Below, piece by piece: positions 42,256 to 51,514 of a stretch of 64,000 nucleotides of DNA. Source of the DNA: Deltaproteobacteria bacterium (GTDB lineage: Bacteria; Myxococcota_A; UBA9160; UBA4427); the NCBI GenBank assembly GCA_029261835.1, contig JAJDAO010000088.1, positions 1-64,000 on the forward strand. The letters are read 5' to 3'. Every line of letters begins with the position of its first letter. Within the stretch, counting starts at the first letter, position 1. The position numbers were made by a program, and so were the translations under genes. The notes under the pieces were generated by a model. That model was not told the DNA's origin. It searched no databases and was given only the letters and a program-made list of their open reading frames with translations.

Positions 42256-44814
42256 ATGCCCCGAAGACACGACATCGTGCTGCTCGCGGCCACGGGCCTC
42301 CTATTGCTGGTGACGGCGATCGGCGTCGTCGGATCGAGCGCCTGGATCGACCAGCCGTTCCCCGGCTTTCTGCTGCTCGAGAATAAGGTCGTCGCCTCGG
42401 CGGGCCTCTCGAGCTGGCCGGCGACCCGCGAGAGCGGGATCTACCAGCACCAGGTTGTGGCGGTCGACGGCAGGCCGCTAAGCGACGCGCGTTGGCTTCG
42501 CGAATACGCGAGCTCGCTGCCGGTGGGCAGCGAGCTGCGCTACCGCTTGCGGCGTGGCGACCACGAATTCGAAACGACGATCGCCACTCGACGCTTCACC
42601 ACGGGCGACTTCATTCTGCTCTTCGGGGCCTATCTCGTATGCGGGCTCGGGCTGGCGGGGATGGCACTGACAATCCGCTTCCTGCGTGGAAGGGACCCGC
42701 TCGCCACCGGTAGTGTGCTCGCGCTCTGGATCATCGGGCTCTGGGCCATCTCGGCCACCGATCTCTACGGCCCCTACCACCTGTTTCGCCTGCATGCGCT
42801 GCTCGAGTGCTTCCTCTTCGCCGGTGCAACGCACTTCGCTCTGGTCTTCCCCTACCCCCGCCAAATCGTCATCCGTCGCCCCTGGCTGGTCGCCGTCCCC
42901 TACGCACTCGCATCGCTACTCGCACTCGTGAGTGAGTTCGGTCTCTATCAGCCGGACGTCTACGTGACGACCCACTTGCTCGCCATGCTGGCCTTCGGAG
43001 GGTCACTCGCCCTGGTGATCGGCTCGCAGCTCTGGGCCTATCTCCACCCGCCCGATCACCGCGCACGGCAGCGCGTCAAGGTCGTGGCGCTGGGCTCCGT
43101 CGCCGCTCTCGGCCCGCACATCTTGATCGTTCTCACGCTGGCGACCAGCGGAGGCCAGACAGCCGAAAACGTCATGGGGTGGAGCGGCATCTTCTTCCCG
43201 ATCGCCATCGGCTACGCGATCCTGAGACAGGATCTCCTGCAAGTAGACGCGATACTGCGTCGATCGCTCAACTACGCGATTCTGACCGCCTTTCTCGCTG
43301 TAGCCTATATCGCCACCGCCGCGGGTTTCGACGCGCTGACGCACGATCAGACGGTCGTATCGCGAAGCACCTTCGCCCTGCTCTTCGCCGGCGCCACCGT
43401 CATGCTGCTCCTGCCGATGCGCGACTATTTTCAGTCCACCATCGATCGTCTCTTCTTCCGCTCTGCCTACGACTTTCGACGTCTGGTGCAGACCTCGAGC
43501 CAGCGGTTGGCTTCGGTCGCCGAGTTGGACGAAATCGCCGGGGTGATCGAGCGGGCCGTCGGCGAAGCTCTGCATCCGGAATGGATCAGCATCGAAGTCC
43601 GGCGGCAACCTGGCAATCGGCTGGAGCATTTGTACAGAACCGAGCAGGCACCTGAATGCGAGGGTGAGACGCTGCGTGTCGCCGATCAGAGCCTCGGCCC
43701 CTTCTCCAGCGACGATCGGCAGCTGGCGGTTCCGTTTCGCGTCGAGGATCGATTGCTGGCATTGCTGCGGCTGGGCCCCCGGCTCTGCGGCAGCTTCTAT
43801 GGTGGCCAGGACCGCGCGCTGCTCCAGGTTCTGGCAAACCAGGGAGCGGTCGCGATCGAGAATGCACTCGCGTTGGAGCGCTTGCGCGACCTCAACCGCA
43901 ATCTCGAACGCAAGGTCGACGAACGCACCGCCGAGCTGACCAACACGCTGGACGAGCTGCGCAAAGCGCAAGACTGCCTCGTTCACCAGGAGAAGATGGC
44001 CTCGCTGGGACAGCTCGTCGCCGGAATCGCGCACGAGATCAACAATCCGGTCAACTTCATCCAGGGCAACCTCCACTTCATCCGCCAGTACACGAGCACG
44101 CTTGCGAAGTCGATCGCCTCCATGGACCAGCTCGCGGCCGAACACTCGAGCGAGCTGCGTGAGGCGCTCGATCGTATTCGCGAGGACGAAGACCTCGCTT
44201 TCGTGATTACGGATCTCGACTCGACGCTCGAGGCCTGTGACGAGGGTGTGCGACGGACGACCGGCATCGTTCAGGGCCTGCGCACGTTTTCCCGCATGGA
44301 AGACGCCGAGTCGGAGCAGATCGACATCCACGAGACGCTGGACTCGACCCTGACGCTGTTGCGAAGTCGCCTGAGCGAACTCGAGCTGGTCAAGCAGTAC
44401 GGCGAACTCCCGCCAGTCGAATGCCTGCCCGGCCAGATCGGGCAGGTCCTGATGAATCTGCTCAGCAATGCGGTGGATGCGGTGGGGCCAGCCGGCACGA
44501 TCACCGTTCGAACGCGACTCCTCGAATCCGATCGGGTCCGGGTCGAGATCGAAGACAACGGCTGCGGGATCGAGCCGGAGAAGCGAGACCACATCTTCGA
44601 GCCCTTCTTCACCACCAAACCGGTGGGCGACGGCACGGGCCTCGGACTCGCCATCACGTATGGCGTGGTCGTACAGCACGGCGGAACGATTAGCGTGAGA
44701 AGCGAACTCGGCTGCGGCACCTGCTTCGAGCTCGACTTGCCAATCCGCTATTCGCCCCCGACCGGCAGAACGAACGATCCCGAAGGCTCATCCGAAGGGC
44801 AGACGCACCGATAG
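42256..44814 (+). CDS. Membrane sensor histidine kinase with PDZ-like and GAF regions
   Basis: An 852-residue sensor. One transmembrane helix near residues 7-27 is followed by a periplasmic PDZ-like segment (YQHQVVAVDGRPLSDARWLREYASSLPVGSELRYRLRRG). About eight further hydrophobic segments occupy residues 115-400, and then come a GAF-like domain (about 415-540), a coiled coil (RNLERKVDERTAELTNTLDELRKAQ), a HisKA box with His593 in GIAHEINNPVNF, and an ATPase with NLLSNAVDAV, EDNGCGIEPEK and GDGTGLGLAITYG. The ATG at 42256 follows GGGGT. A receiver-kinase gene starts 9 bases after the stop, and a sigma54 activator lies further on, so the three probably signal together. The ligand is unknown. 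Confidence 0.88.
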   Translation: MPRRHDIVLLAATGLLLLVTAIGVVGSSAWIDQPFPGFLLLENKVVASAGLSSWPATRESGIYQHQVVAVDGRPLSDARWLREYASSLPVGSELRYRLRRGDHEFETTIATRRFTTGDFILLFGAYLVCGLGLAGMALTIRFLRGRDPLATGSVLALWIIGLWAISATDLYGPYHLFRLHALLECFLFAGATHFALVFPYPRQIVIRRPWLVAVPYALASLLALVSEFGLYQPDVYVTTHLLAMLAFGGSLALVIGSQLWAYLHPPDHRARQRVKVVALGSVAALGPHILIVLTLATSGGQTAENVMGWSGIFFPIAIGYAILRQDLLQVDAILRRSLNYAILTAFLAVAYIATAAGFDALTHDQTVVSRSTFALLFAGATVMLLLPMRDYFQSTIDRLFFRSAYDFRRLVQTSSQRLASVAELDEIAGVIERAVGEALHPEWISIEVRRQPGNRLEHLYRTEQAPECEGETLRVADQSLGPFSSDDRQLAVPFRVEDRLLALLRLGPRLCGSFYGGQDRALLQVLANQGAVAIENALALERLRDLNRNLERKVDERTAELTNTLDELRKAQDCLVHQEKMASLGQLVAGIAHEINNPVNFIQGNLHFIRQYTSTLAKSIASMDQLAAEHSSELREALDRIREDEDLAFVITDLDSTLEACDEGVRRTTGIVQGLRTFSRMEDAESEQIDIHETLDSTLTLLRSRLSELELVKQYGELPPVECLPGQIGQVLMNLLSNAVDAVGPAGTITVRTRLLESDRVRVEIEDNGCGIEPEKRDHIFEPFFTTKPVGDGTGLGLAITYGVVVQHGGTISVRSELGCGTCFELDLPIRYSPPTGRTNDPEGSSEGQTHR

Positions 44815-44822
44815 GTAGAAAG

Positions 44823-45986
44823 ATGTCGCAGCAGATGCAGATACTCGCAGTCGATGATGAACCCCGAGGCGTAGAGCTCCTGGCCCGAACGTTGCGCGGC
44901 TTGGGGACTTGCCTGACCGCGACCTCGGGAGAGGAAGCCTGGGAGCTCATTCAGCACGGTGAGATCAGCCTCGTGATCTCCGACCAACGTATGCCGGGGA
45001 TGAGCGGCGTGGAGCTACTCACCCAGGTAGCCCGGCACGACGAGAACATTGGTCGCATCCTGCTGACGGGCTACGCCGATTTCGAGGCGACCACGGACTC
45101 GATCAACCTGGGACACGTTCACGCTTACCTCACGAAGCCCCACGCACCCGAAGATATCCAGATGACGGTCCGCTCTGTGCTCGATCGCGTCGAGCTCGCC
45201 AGGGAGAACGTACGGCTGGTGAGCGACCTCTGTGAAAAGAACTTCGAGCTACATCAAACATTGGACATGCTCGGACAGGCACAGCAGCGTGTCGTGCACT
45301 CCGAACAGCTGGCCGCCATCGGACGCATGATCGCAATGATCGTTCACGACCTGCGCAGCCCCATCGCCGTGATCCGCTCTGCCGGAAGCGAGATCGTGCG
45401 TGAGGTCGGCGAGCAACCCGAGCTCTCTCAGCTCGGAAGCGAAATTCTCGAGGAGGCCGACCACATGCAGCGCATGTGCGCGGATCTTCTCGACACCACG
45501 CGGGCGAGCGAGGACGGGGGCACTCTATTGGAGGACGACCTGGACGCGGCGGTCGCGGCCGCGCTGGCCAGCGTCGTCGAGGAGGCCTCGCGTGCGGGCA
45601 TCCAGGTCGACATGCATCTCGACTCGAACGTATCGCTACCGCTGAACGAAGATCGCCTGCGCCGTGCCCTGCGCAACCTCGCTGGCAACGCCATTGATGT
45701 GCTGCCGGAGGGCGGTCTATTGCGGGTCGAGACGCGCTCCGAGGGAACGCGCGTCCAGCTCTCGATGATCGACGACGGACCCGGCATCCCGGAGGAGATC
45801 CGGGACCGTCTCTTCGAGCCCTTCGTCACGCAGGGCAAGCCCGGCGGATCGGGTCTCGGCCTGGCCGTCGTGAAGAAGGTCGTAGAGGATCACGGCGGCT
45901 GGATCGAGGCGAACAAGCCGGAGGGGGGCGGGGCCCGCTTCGACCTCTACTTCCCCATCGCAGCCGGCAATACCAGCTCCGCCTGA
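44823..45986 (+). CDS. Receiver-domain histidine kinase (hybrid, REC at N-terminus)
   Basis: A 387-residue cytoplasmic protein. Residues 5-120 are a receiver domain: acidic pair at 11-12 (AVDDEP), phospho-acceptor Asp54 in VISDQRMPG, Thr in LLTGYADFE and Lys in YLTKPHAP. A linker coiled coil leads to a HisKA-like box (AAIGRMIAMIVHDLRSPIAVIR) and an ATPase domain (NLAGNAIDV, DDGPGIPEEI, GSGLGLAVVKKVV). The arrangement suggests that it is phosphorylated by the upstream membrane kinase and then acts on a further partner. Nine bases separate the two genes. Membrane segments are absent. Confidence 0.9.
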   Translation: MSQQMQILAVDDEPRGVELLARTLRGLGTCLTATSGEEAWELIQHGEISLVISDQRMPGMSGVELLTQVARHDENIGRILLTGYADFEATTDSINLGHVHAYLTKPHAPEDIQMTVRSVLDRVELARENVRLVSDLCEKNFELHQTLDMLGQAQQRVVHSEQLAAIGRMIAMIVHDLRSPIAVIRSAGSEIVREVGEQPELSQLGSEILEEADHMQRMCADLLDTTRASEDGGTLLEDDLDAAVAAALASVVEEASRAGIQVDMHLDSNVSLPLNEDRLRRALRNLAGNAIDVLPEGGLLRVETRSEGTRVQLSMIDDGPGIPEEIRDRLFEPFVTQGKPGGSGLGLAVVKKVVEDHGGWIEANKPEGGGARFDLYFPIAAGNTSSA

Positions 45987-45991
45987 GCGGC

Positions 45992-46039
45992 TGGGGTATT
46001 CCCTACCCGCCCATCTGGGGTATTGCCTACCCGCCCATC
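45992..46039. repeat. Two-copy 24-bp tandem repeat upstream of the sigma54 activator gene
   Basis: Two direct copies with one mismatch, each built on TGGGGTATT(C/G)CCTACCCG(C)CCATC, occupy the gap after the receiver-kinase gene. Each contains a small inverted repeat GGGTA/TACCC. The spacing of 24 bases is roughly two helical turns, so the copies could be adjacent binding sites for a dimeric activator such as the one encoded immediately downstream. Confidence 0.6.
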
Positions 46040-46176
46040 TGGACTCGTCCCTTGAGTCCACCGGCTGAAATGCCGAATCACGCTGGGAGCAATCACCGCC
46101 TCGCATGACGGTGCGGGTGGCCCGGAGGACACTCCGCACGATCGACCAGGTGTGTGCGGGCTAGACCGGGCAGCGT

Positions 46177-47541
46177 GTGGAAGTAGCAGCCTTGAAGCGC
46201 AAGACGAACGAGCCGCTGATCCTGATCGTTTCCTCCGACCGCGAGGAACGCAAGAAGCTCTGGGGCCTGCTGCCGGAGGGAGTGCAAGTCCGTGAGAGCG
46301 AGCCCTCTGCGCTCGAAGAGCACGCCTCCTACGTCGATGCAGTGGCGACCATCGTGGTCTTGCACGGCTCCCGGGCCGATGAGGAGATCGACGAGCTGCA
46401 GCCGATCTTCTCGCTACAGGCCGGCCGAAGGCTGATCCTGGTGACGCGCGACGTATCGGACGGAATGCTCGAGCTGGCGCTCTCGCGACTCGACCCGACA
46501 GAAGTCGTTCAGTATCCACCGCCTTCGCCGCTGCTGAACCTGCTACTCGGGCGGGTGCTGGCCAACGCGCAGTCTGGCGAAGGTGCCATCCCCGGCCAGC
46601 GCACCGCTGGCGCGCTGTGCGGCGTCAGCCAGGCGATCCACACGCTGAGCGAGCAGATCCGGAGTGTCGCGAACTCGCGTATTCCGGTGCTGGTACTGGG
46701 CGAGACTGGCACCGGGAAGGAGCTGGTCGCGCGAGCCATCCACCAGCAGAGCGACCGCGCCGCCGGCCCGTTTGTCGCAGTGAATTGCAGCGCTCTGCCC
46801 GACACGCTGCTCGAGAGCGAACTCTTCGGCTTCGAGCGCGGTGCGTTCTCTGGGGCGGTGCAGACGCGACGCGGCCTCTTCGAGCAGGCGAGCGGCGGAA
46901 CGTTCTTCCTGGACGAGATCGGAGACACCTCAGCCGCGATGCAGGTCAAGCTGCTGCGCGTGTTGGAGACTCAGGAGATTCGCCGACTCGGTGGCAACGA
47001 AACGCACGCCATCGACACGCGAATCGTGTCGGCCACGCACCGCGACCTCGAAGTGGCTGTGACAGACAACTCTTTCCGCCAGGATCTCTACTTCCGCCTG
47101 AATACCGCCACGATCTACATCCCTCCGCTGCGTCGCCGCCGCGTCGATATCCCGTTCTTGGCGCAGCACTTCGCGGAGCAATTCGGCGAGGAGCACGCGC
47201 GCTCGATCACGCTGGCCGATGATTTTCTCGAGACGCTCGAGAGACGCGACTTCCCCGGCAACGTGCGCGAGCTGCGCAATGCCGTCGAGCGGGCCATCGC
47301 GCTCGCCAAGCCGGGGGAAACGCTCTCGAGGCGCCACCTGGTAGACTCCGACTGCACGCCCCTGAACGAGCCTCTCGCCGGTACCTTGAAGGCACGCATC
47401 GAACAGCTCGAAGCCGAGATGATCACTCAGGCCCTCCAACGCTTCGACGGAAACCGCACGCGGGCCGCCGAAGCCCTCGGGCTCTCGCGGCTGGGGCTGC
47501 GACAGAAGATGAAGCGGCTCAACATCGAACCCGGCGGCTAG
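46177..47541 (+). CDS. Sigma54-dependent transcriptional activator with degenerate receiver
   Basis: A 454-residue NtrC-family activator. Residues 13-125 look like a receiver fold but lack the acidic pocket and phospho-aspartate (VATIVVLHGSRADEE where DVVLxDxxMP is expected). The AAA+ domain has Walker A GETGTGKE at 175-182, GAFSGA at 222-227 instead of GAFTGA, Walker B GGTFFLDEIGD, and the FPGNVRELRNAVERA sensor II region. A Fis-type helix-turn-helix (NRTRAAEALGLSRLGLRQKMKRL) closes the protein. The loss of the Asp suggests control by protein contact rather than phosphorylation. Starts at GTG 46177. Follows the two kinase genes on the same strand, with the 24-bp repeats in between. Target promoters are unknown. 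Confidence 0.9.
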   Translation: MEVAALKRKTNEPLILIVSSDREERKKLWGLLPEGVQVRESEPSALEEHASYVDAVATIVVLHGSRADEEIDELQPIFSLQAGRRLILVTRDVSDGMLELALSRLDPTEVVQYPPPSPLLNLLLGRVLANAQSGEGAIPGQRTAGALCGVSQAIHTLSEQIRSVANSRIPVLVLGETGTGKELVARAIHQQSDRAAGPFVAVNCSALPDTLLESELFGFERGAFSGAVQTRRGLFEQASGGTFFLDEIGDTSAAMQVKLLRVLETQEIRRLGGNETHAIDTRIVSATHRDLEVAVTDNSFRQDLYFRLNTATIYIPPLRRRRVDIPFLAQHFAEQFGEEHARSITLADDFLETLERRDFPGNVRELRNAVERAIALAKPGETLSRRHLVDSDCTPLNEPLAGTLKARIEQLEAEMITQALQRFDGNRTRAAEALGLSRLGLRQKMKRLNIEPGG

Positions 47542-47651
47542 CGGGGATCGCTCGTGGGGATCCGTCGCGGATGATTCGGGCTAGTATCTGAACAAGGCTG
47601 CAGCGGATCAGAGCTGATCTGAACCGCCGATGAAGTTCGCAGGAGGCCTTG

Positions 47652-49817
47652 GTGGTGGGGTCCAGCGGCGAGCAAGAGTCACGACAGAAGAAGTCCTATT
47701 GCAGGCTCTGCACGGCGTACTGTGCCCTCGATGTCGAGGTCGAGGCGGGGCGCGTGCGCTCCGTGCGGGGGGACGCAAGTGATCCCGTGAGTGGGGGATA
47801 CAGCTGCCTCAAGGGTCGCCAGATCCCGCACCAGATTCACGGACCACAGCGACTGCGCTCTTCTCTGGTCCGCAGGCCCGACGGTTCGTACGAACCCATC
47901 GCCAGCGAGCAGGCGCTCGACGAGATCGCGACGCGAATCCAGGCGCTGATCGAGACCCACGGTCCGCGCTCAGTGGCGAGCTTCGGTGGCACGGCGGCGT
48001 TCGCCAATTCCGCCACCATGCCGGTGGTACGCGCGTGGCACCGCGGCGTCGGCTCGATCTCGAACTACTCGACACTCACCATCGATCAGCCCGCCAAGAT
48101 CGTCGCGACGGCACGCCACGGCGTCTGGGGCGGCGGCGGACACAGCTTCGCGAGTTCAGATGTTGCACTGGCGCTCGGCATCAATCCGATCGTCTCCGGC
48201 CTCAGCATGCCCGGTGGTGTTCCGGGGACCAATCCCGTCAAGACGCTGCGCGAGGCGACCAAGCGCGGGCTCAAGCTGATCTGCGTCGATCCGCGGCGTA
48301 GTGAGCTGGCGCGCAGTGCCCACCTGCATCTCCAGGTGCGCCCGGGCGAGGACGCGACACTGCTGGCCGGCATGCTGCGGGTGATCCTGAGACAGAACCT
48401 CCACGATGCCGACTTCTGCCGCGATCACGCGGACGGGCTCGCTGCGCTGCGCCGCGTCGTCACCGACTTCACGCCCGACTATGTCGAGCGGCGTGCCGAC
48501 GTACCCGCACGACAAATGATCGAGGCCGCCCGCCTCTTCGCCGCTGGTCCGCGCGGCTACGCCTCGTCAGGGACGGGTGTAGACATGTCGCGTCACCCCC
48601 GCCTGACGGCGCACCTCATCTGCTGCCTCAACACGATCTGCGGCCGGCACAACCGAGTCGGGGAGCGAATCGCCAACCCCGGCGTCTTGTCCCTGCCGGT
48701 CCCGCGCCCCGCCCAAGCGATCCCACCGCAGCTACTGCCCCCGATCCTGAGCTGGGGCGAGGGGCCCGAGTCGCGCTTTCGCGGTCTGGGCGGGTCATTC
48801 CACGAGATGCCCTCCGCAACGCTGGCCGAAGAGATCGACACGCCGGGCGACGGCCAGATCCGCGGCCTGATCAGCGTCGGCGCCAATCCCTGCGTCGCCA
48901 TGCCGAACCCGATCGCCATGCGCAAGGCGTTCGAAACGCTCGAGCTCAGCGTGAGCATCGACATCACCCTGTCGGAAACCAGCAGGCGTGCCGACTACGT
49001 GATCGCCGCAAGACATGCCCTCGAACGCGAAGACGTCACGGAGTTCATGGACCCCTTTTACGAGGTCCCGTATGCCCACTATGCCCGGGCGGCAATCGAG
49101 TCGCCCGGCGATGCCGTCGAAGACTGGGAGGTCTTCATCGGCCTCGCACGGCGACTGGGCACGAAGATCGACCTGCCCGGTGGCAGCATCGACGTCGAGC
49201 ATCCGCCGAACAAGTTCGAGCTGTTGCAGCTGATCTTCCCGGCCACGCGGATTGCGCTGGAACGTCTGCGCGAGCACGAGGGCGGAAACGTCTACGACGA
49301 ACTCGATATCGTCGTCTCCGAGCCATTGCCCGGCATCGAGGCCCGGCTGCAGCTCGCGCCTGCCGACGTCGACACCGAGCTACGCGAACTGCGGGCCGAG
49401 CCGATCGGACCACAGTCGGATGGCCACTTCACGCATCGACTGATCTGCCGGCGTCTGCCTCACGTCGTGAACTCTGTCGGAAGGGACTTCCCGCAATCCG
49501 CGAAGCACGCTACCGCGAACCCGGCCTTCGTGAACGCAGACGACCTACGTGAGCTGGGAATGAGCAGCGGCGAGCTGATCGAAATCGAATCCCAGAACGG
49601 CTGCATCCTCGCGCAGGCCGAGTCCAGCGATGAGGTGCGACGCGGCGTCATCTCGATGGCTCACTGTTTCGGTGACGACGAGCTCAGTCGCGATGGCGTC
49701 CTCGATCACGGAAGCAACACCGGCCTGCTCATCGCGACGGACCGCGACTACGACCCGATCACCGGCATGCCACGTCAGAGCGCGATCCCGGTCAGGATCC
49801 GCGCACCGGGCGAATAG
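47652..49817 (+). CDS. Cytoplasmic molybdopterin oxidoreductase (formate dehydrogenase/assimilatory-type)
   Basis: A 721-residue enzyme of the DMSO-reductase superfamily without a Tat signal. An N-terminal [4Fe-4S] motif has cysteines at 17, 20, 24 and 52 (YCRLCTAYC, YSCLKGRQ). IHGPQRLRSSLVRRPDG leads into the cofactor domains. The first pterin domain (DVALALGINPIVSG, LICVDPRRSELA) and the C-terminal domain (THRLICRRLPHVVNSVGRD, NPAFVNADDLRELGMSSGELIEIES) are clear. No selenocysteine codon is seen. In the position expected for a metal ligand the sequence reads NYSTLTIDQPAK, so the ligand cannot be assigned with confidence. AGGAGG at 47641-47646 serves GTG 47652 or GTG 47655. Substrate and electron partner are unknown. 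Confidence 0.82.
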   Translation: MVGSSGEQESRQKKSYCRLCTAYCALDVEVEAGRVRSVRGDASDPVSGGYSCLKGRQIPHQIHGPQRLRSSLVRRPDGSYEPIASEQALDEIATRIQALIETHGPRSVASFGGTAAFANSATMPVVRAWHRGVGSISNYSTLTIDQPAKIVATARHGVWGGGGHSFASSDVALALGINPIVSGLSMPGGVPGTNPVKTLREATKRGLKLICVDPRRSELARSAHLHLQVRPGEDATLLAGMLRVILRQNLHDADFCRDHADGLAALRRVVTDFTPDYVERRADVPARQMIEAARLFAAGPRGYASSGTGVDMSRHPRLTAHLICCLNTICGRHNRVGERIANPGVLSLPVPRPAQAIPPQLLPPILSWGEGPESRFRGLGGSFHEMPSATLAEEIDTPGDGQIRGLISVGANPCVAMPNPIAMRKAFETLELSVSIDITLSETSRRADYVIAARHALEREDVTEFMDPFYEVPYAHYARAAIESPGDAVEDWEVFIGLARRLGTKIDLPGGSIDVEHPPNKFELLQLIFPATRIALERLREHEGGNVYDELDIVVSEPLPGIEARLQLAPADVDTELRELRAEPIGPQSDGHFTHRLICRRLPHVVNSVGRDFPQSAKHATANPAFVNADDLRELGMSSGELIEIESQNGCILAQAESSDEVRRGVISMAHCFGDDELSRDGVLDHGSNTGLLIATDRDYDPITGMPRQSAIPVRIRAPGE

Positions 49818-49871
49818 AACCGTCACTAGGCCAGCCGGCTCCAGAGCAACTCGGCTCTTCGGGCGCGGGAG

Positions 49872-50147
49872 CTACTCCGCACTTCGATAGAAGCGCCGCA
49901 GCAGAGGATCGATCGCCACCTGTGCCTCGTAGTTCCAGCCCGACGGATCCTCCACGGACGGAAAACACTGAGGGCACCAGTATCCGCCCCGCATCAGCAG
50001 ACGTGGTGAAGCTTCGAATTCATGATCACGACCGCATCGCCAGCGATGCTTCACGCCCTCGCCACGCAGCTCGGTCGAGAGACAGCATCCGCCGCGCTCT
50101 CGGGCGAAGGCGACCAGATCCGCCAGGCGCAGCTCCTCTCCCTTCAC
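49872..50147 (-). CDS. Small zinc-ribbon protein translationally coupled to the epimerase gene
   Basis: A 91-residue protein resembling treble-clef zinc-finger proteins of the DUF4379 kind: KHRWRCGRDHEFEASPRLLMRGGYWCPQC gives the pattern HxWxC, then HEFEASP, then WCPxC. An additional CC pair precedes it (RERGGCCLST). The GTG start at 50147 overlaps the stop of the upstream epimerase gene by four bases (GTGA), and AGGAGG lies eight bases before it, so the two are translated together. The protein frame continues to 50201 but only within the epimerase gene. Function unknown; similar domains occur in nucleic-acid-associated proteins. Confidence 0.75.
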   Translation of the reverse strand: MKGEELRLADLVAFARERGGCCLSTELRGEGVKHRWRCGRDHEFEASPRLLMRGGYWCPQCFPSVEDPSGWNYEAQVAIDPLLRRFYRSAE

Positions 50148-51262
50148 AGACCATCCTCCTGACCAGCGCGCTTCCCATCCCAGTCGGGAATGCGCTCCCA
50201 CGCCTCACGCGAGCCGAAAAAGGCGTCGATATAGGTACGCTCATCGCGTTCGATCCAATGCAGGGGATCGGCAATCCGACGTGCCAGCAGACGGATCAGC
50301 GGATTGGGTGCAAGTCGCGCCCCCAATCTCATCCAGCGCGGCGCCTCCTCGTCGACCAGGGCACAGAAGTCATCGAAGGTGTCCCGGAAGTGGCCCAGAT
50401 AGTCGTTCAGCACGCACGCGTCTTCGAAGTAGCCGCAATGGAAGTTCCTGAGTGCGAACCAATTGCGGTCGAAGATCCTCCGGTAGTCACCCAGTCCGAA
50501 GACGTGAAAGAGCCGGTCGATCAGCTCGGTGTAGGTCACCCTGCAGCTCGGACCACCCGACATGTTGTAGATGCGGCACCAGAAGTCGTCGGGAGTCTCC
50601 AAGCACTGCACCAGGCCGTAACCCGCGTCGCGGCTCGTAATGAGCTCGATTCGCTGCTCGAGCGGCTGATGGAAGAGGATCGGATCGATCAGGCTGAGGA
50701 GACCCGGTATCGCGATGAAGGTCTGCCTCAAGCTCACCCAGCGCTTGAGCCCCGACTCGATCACCATGGTCTCGGCGGCGCACTTGGTGAGCGCATAGTA
50801 GTCGTGCACGCTCGGTTTGAGCGGATCGCCAACGTTGATCATCTCGATGGGCGGAAGGCGATCGCCGTACTGTGCCACTGATCCGATCGAAACGAAGCCG
50901 ATGCGCTCCGCACCATCCGGCTCGGCGTGGATGGCATCGAGCAGGTTGCGTGTGCCACCGACGTTGATCGCGCTAGCCGTCTGCGGATCGCGATCGGCCG
51001 CTGGCGAAATCATGGCGGCCGGATTCAGAACGAAGTCGACGCCCTCGACCGCCCGAGCGACATCCCTCCTCTCGGTGAGGTCACCCCAGACGATCTCGAG
51101 CCAGGGCTCGCCGCGATAGGGCGCGAACATGCGCTTGTTGACGCGAGACGGCCGCAGCAGAAGCTTGACGTCGTAGCGCCCGCTTCGTCTGCGAAGCTCG
51201 AGGAATGCCTCGTGCCCCATGGAGCCCGATGCACCGGTCAAGAGAACACGCGTCTTGCTCAT
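50144..51262 (-). CDS. NAD-dependent epimerase/dehydratase family protein (extended SDR)
   Basis: A 372-residue extended short-chain dehydrogenase. LLTGASGSMGHEAFLEL is the cofactor loop, VDFVLNPAAMISPAA the second motif, FVSIGSVAQYGD supplies the serine and DYYALTKCAAE the Tyr-x-x-x-Lys pair. The C-terminal third has sugar-nucleotide or 3-beta-hydroxysteroid dehydrogenase-like character (YNMSGGPSCRVTYTELIDRLFHVFG). The substrate cannot be decided; in a steroid-degrading context a hydroxysteroid or related lipid is possible. It overlaps the downstream zinc-ribbon gene by four bases. Confidence 0.82.
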   Translation of the reverse strand: MSKTRVLLTGASGSMGHEAFLELRRRSGRYDVKLLLRPSRVNKRMFAPYRGEPWLEIVWGDLTERRDVARAVEGVDFVLNPAAMISPAADRDPQTASAINVGGTRNLLDAIHAEPDGAERIGFVSIGSVAQYGDRLPPIEMINVGDPLKPSVHDYYALTKCAAETMVIESGLKRWVSLRQTFIAIPGLLSLIDPILFHQPLEQRIELITSRDAGYGLVQCLETPDDFWCRIYNMSGGPSCRVTYTELIDRLFHVFGLGDYRRIFDRNWFALRNFHCGYFEDACVLNDYLGHFRDTFDDFCALVDEEAPRWMRLGARLAPNPLIRLLARRIADPLHWIERDERTYIDAFFGSREAWERIPDWDGKRAGQEDGL

Positions 51263-51514
51263 CTCATCACCACCAACTCAACTCGCAGCACCACGTGCTC
51301 ACTCCCCCCGTTCCCCATTGGCCAGCCCAGTTTCGAAGCGCGAGGAAGAATCGCAAATGTTGTACGCCGCGCAATCGGCGATCAGCAAACCATCGCCCAC
51401 CGCCGCCCCGACCAGAGCGCACAGCCGACACTGCCCGAGGGGGCATGCGGGCAGCCCTGCTCTCGCTCCACGCGGTCGGCAGGGATGCGGCTGCTTCGCG
51501 AGAGGCGCGATGCG
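51263..51514. other. Intergenic region, no feature recognised
   Basis: About 250 bases between the epimerase gene and the copper-chaperone gene, both on the minus strand. I see no gene or strong hairpin. It would contain the promoter of the epimerase/zinc-ribbon pair. Confidence 0.4.

Noticed and set aside
45992..46039. CRISPR array
   Set aside because: Only two directly adjacent copies without spacers and no cas genes in the window.
47652..49817. Selenocysteine formate dehydrogenase
   Set aside because: The frame has no internal TGA and no clear U/C ligand motif; the formate dehydrogenase identity is not established.
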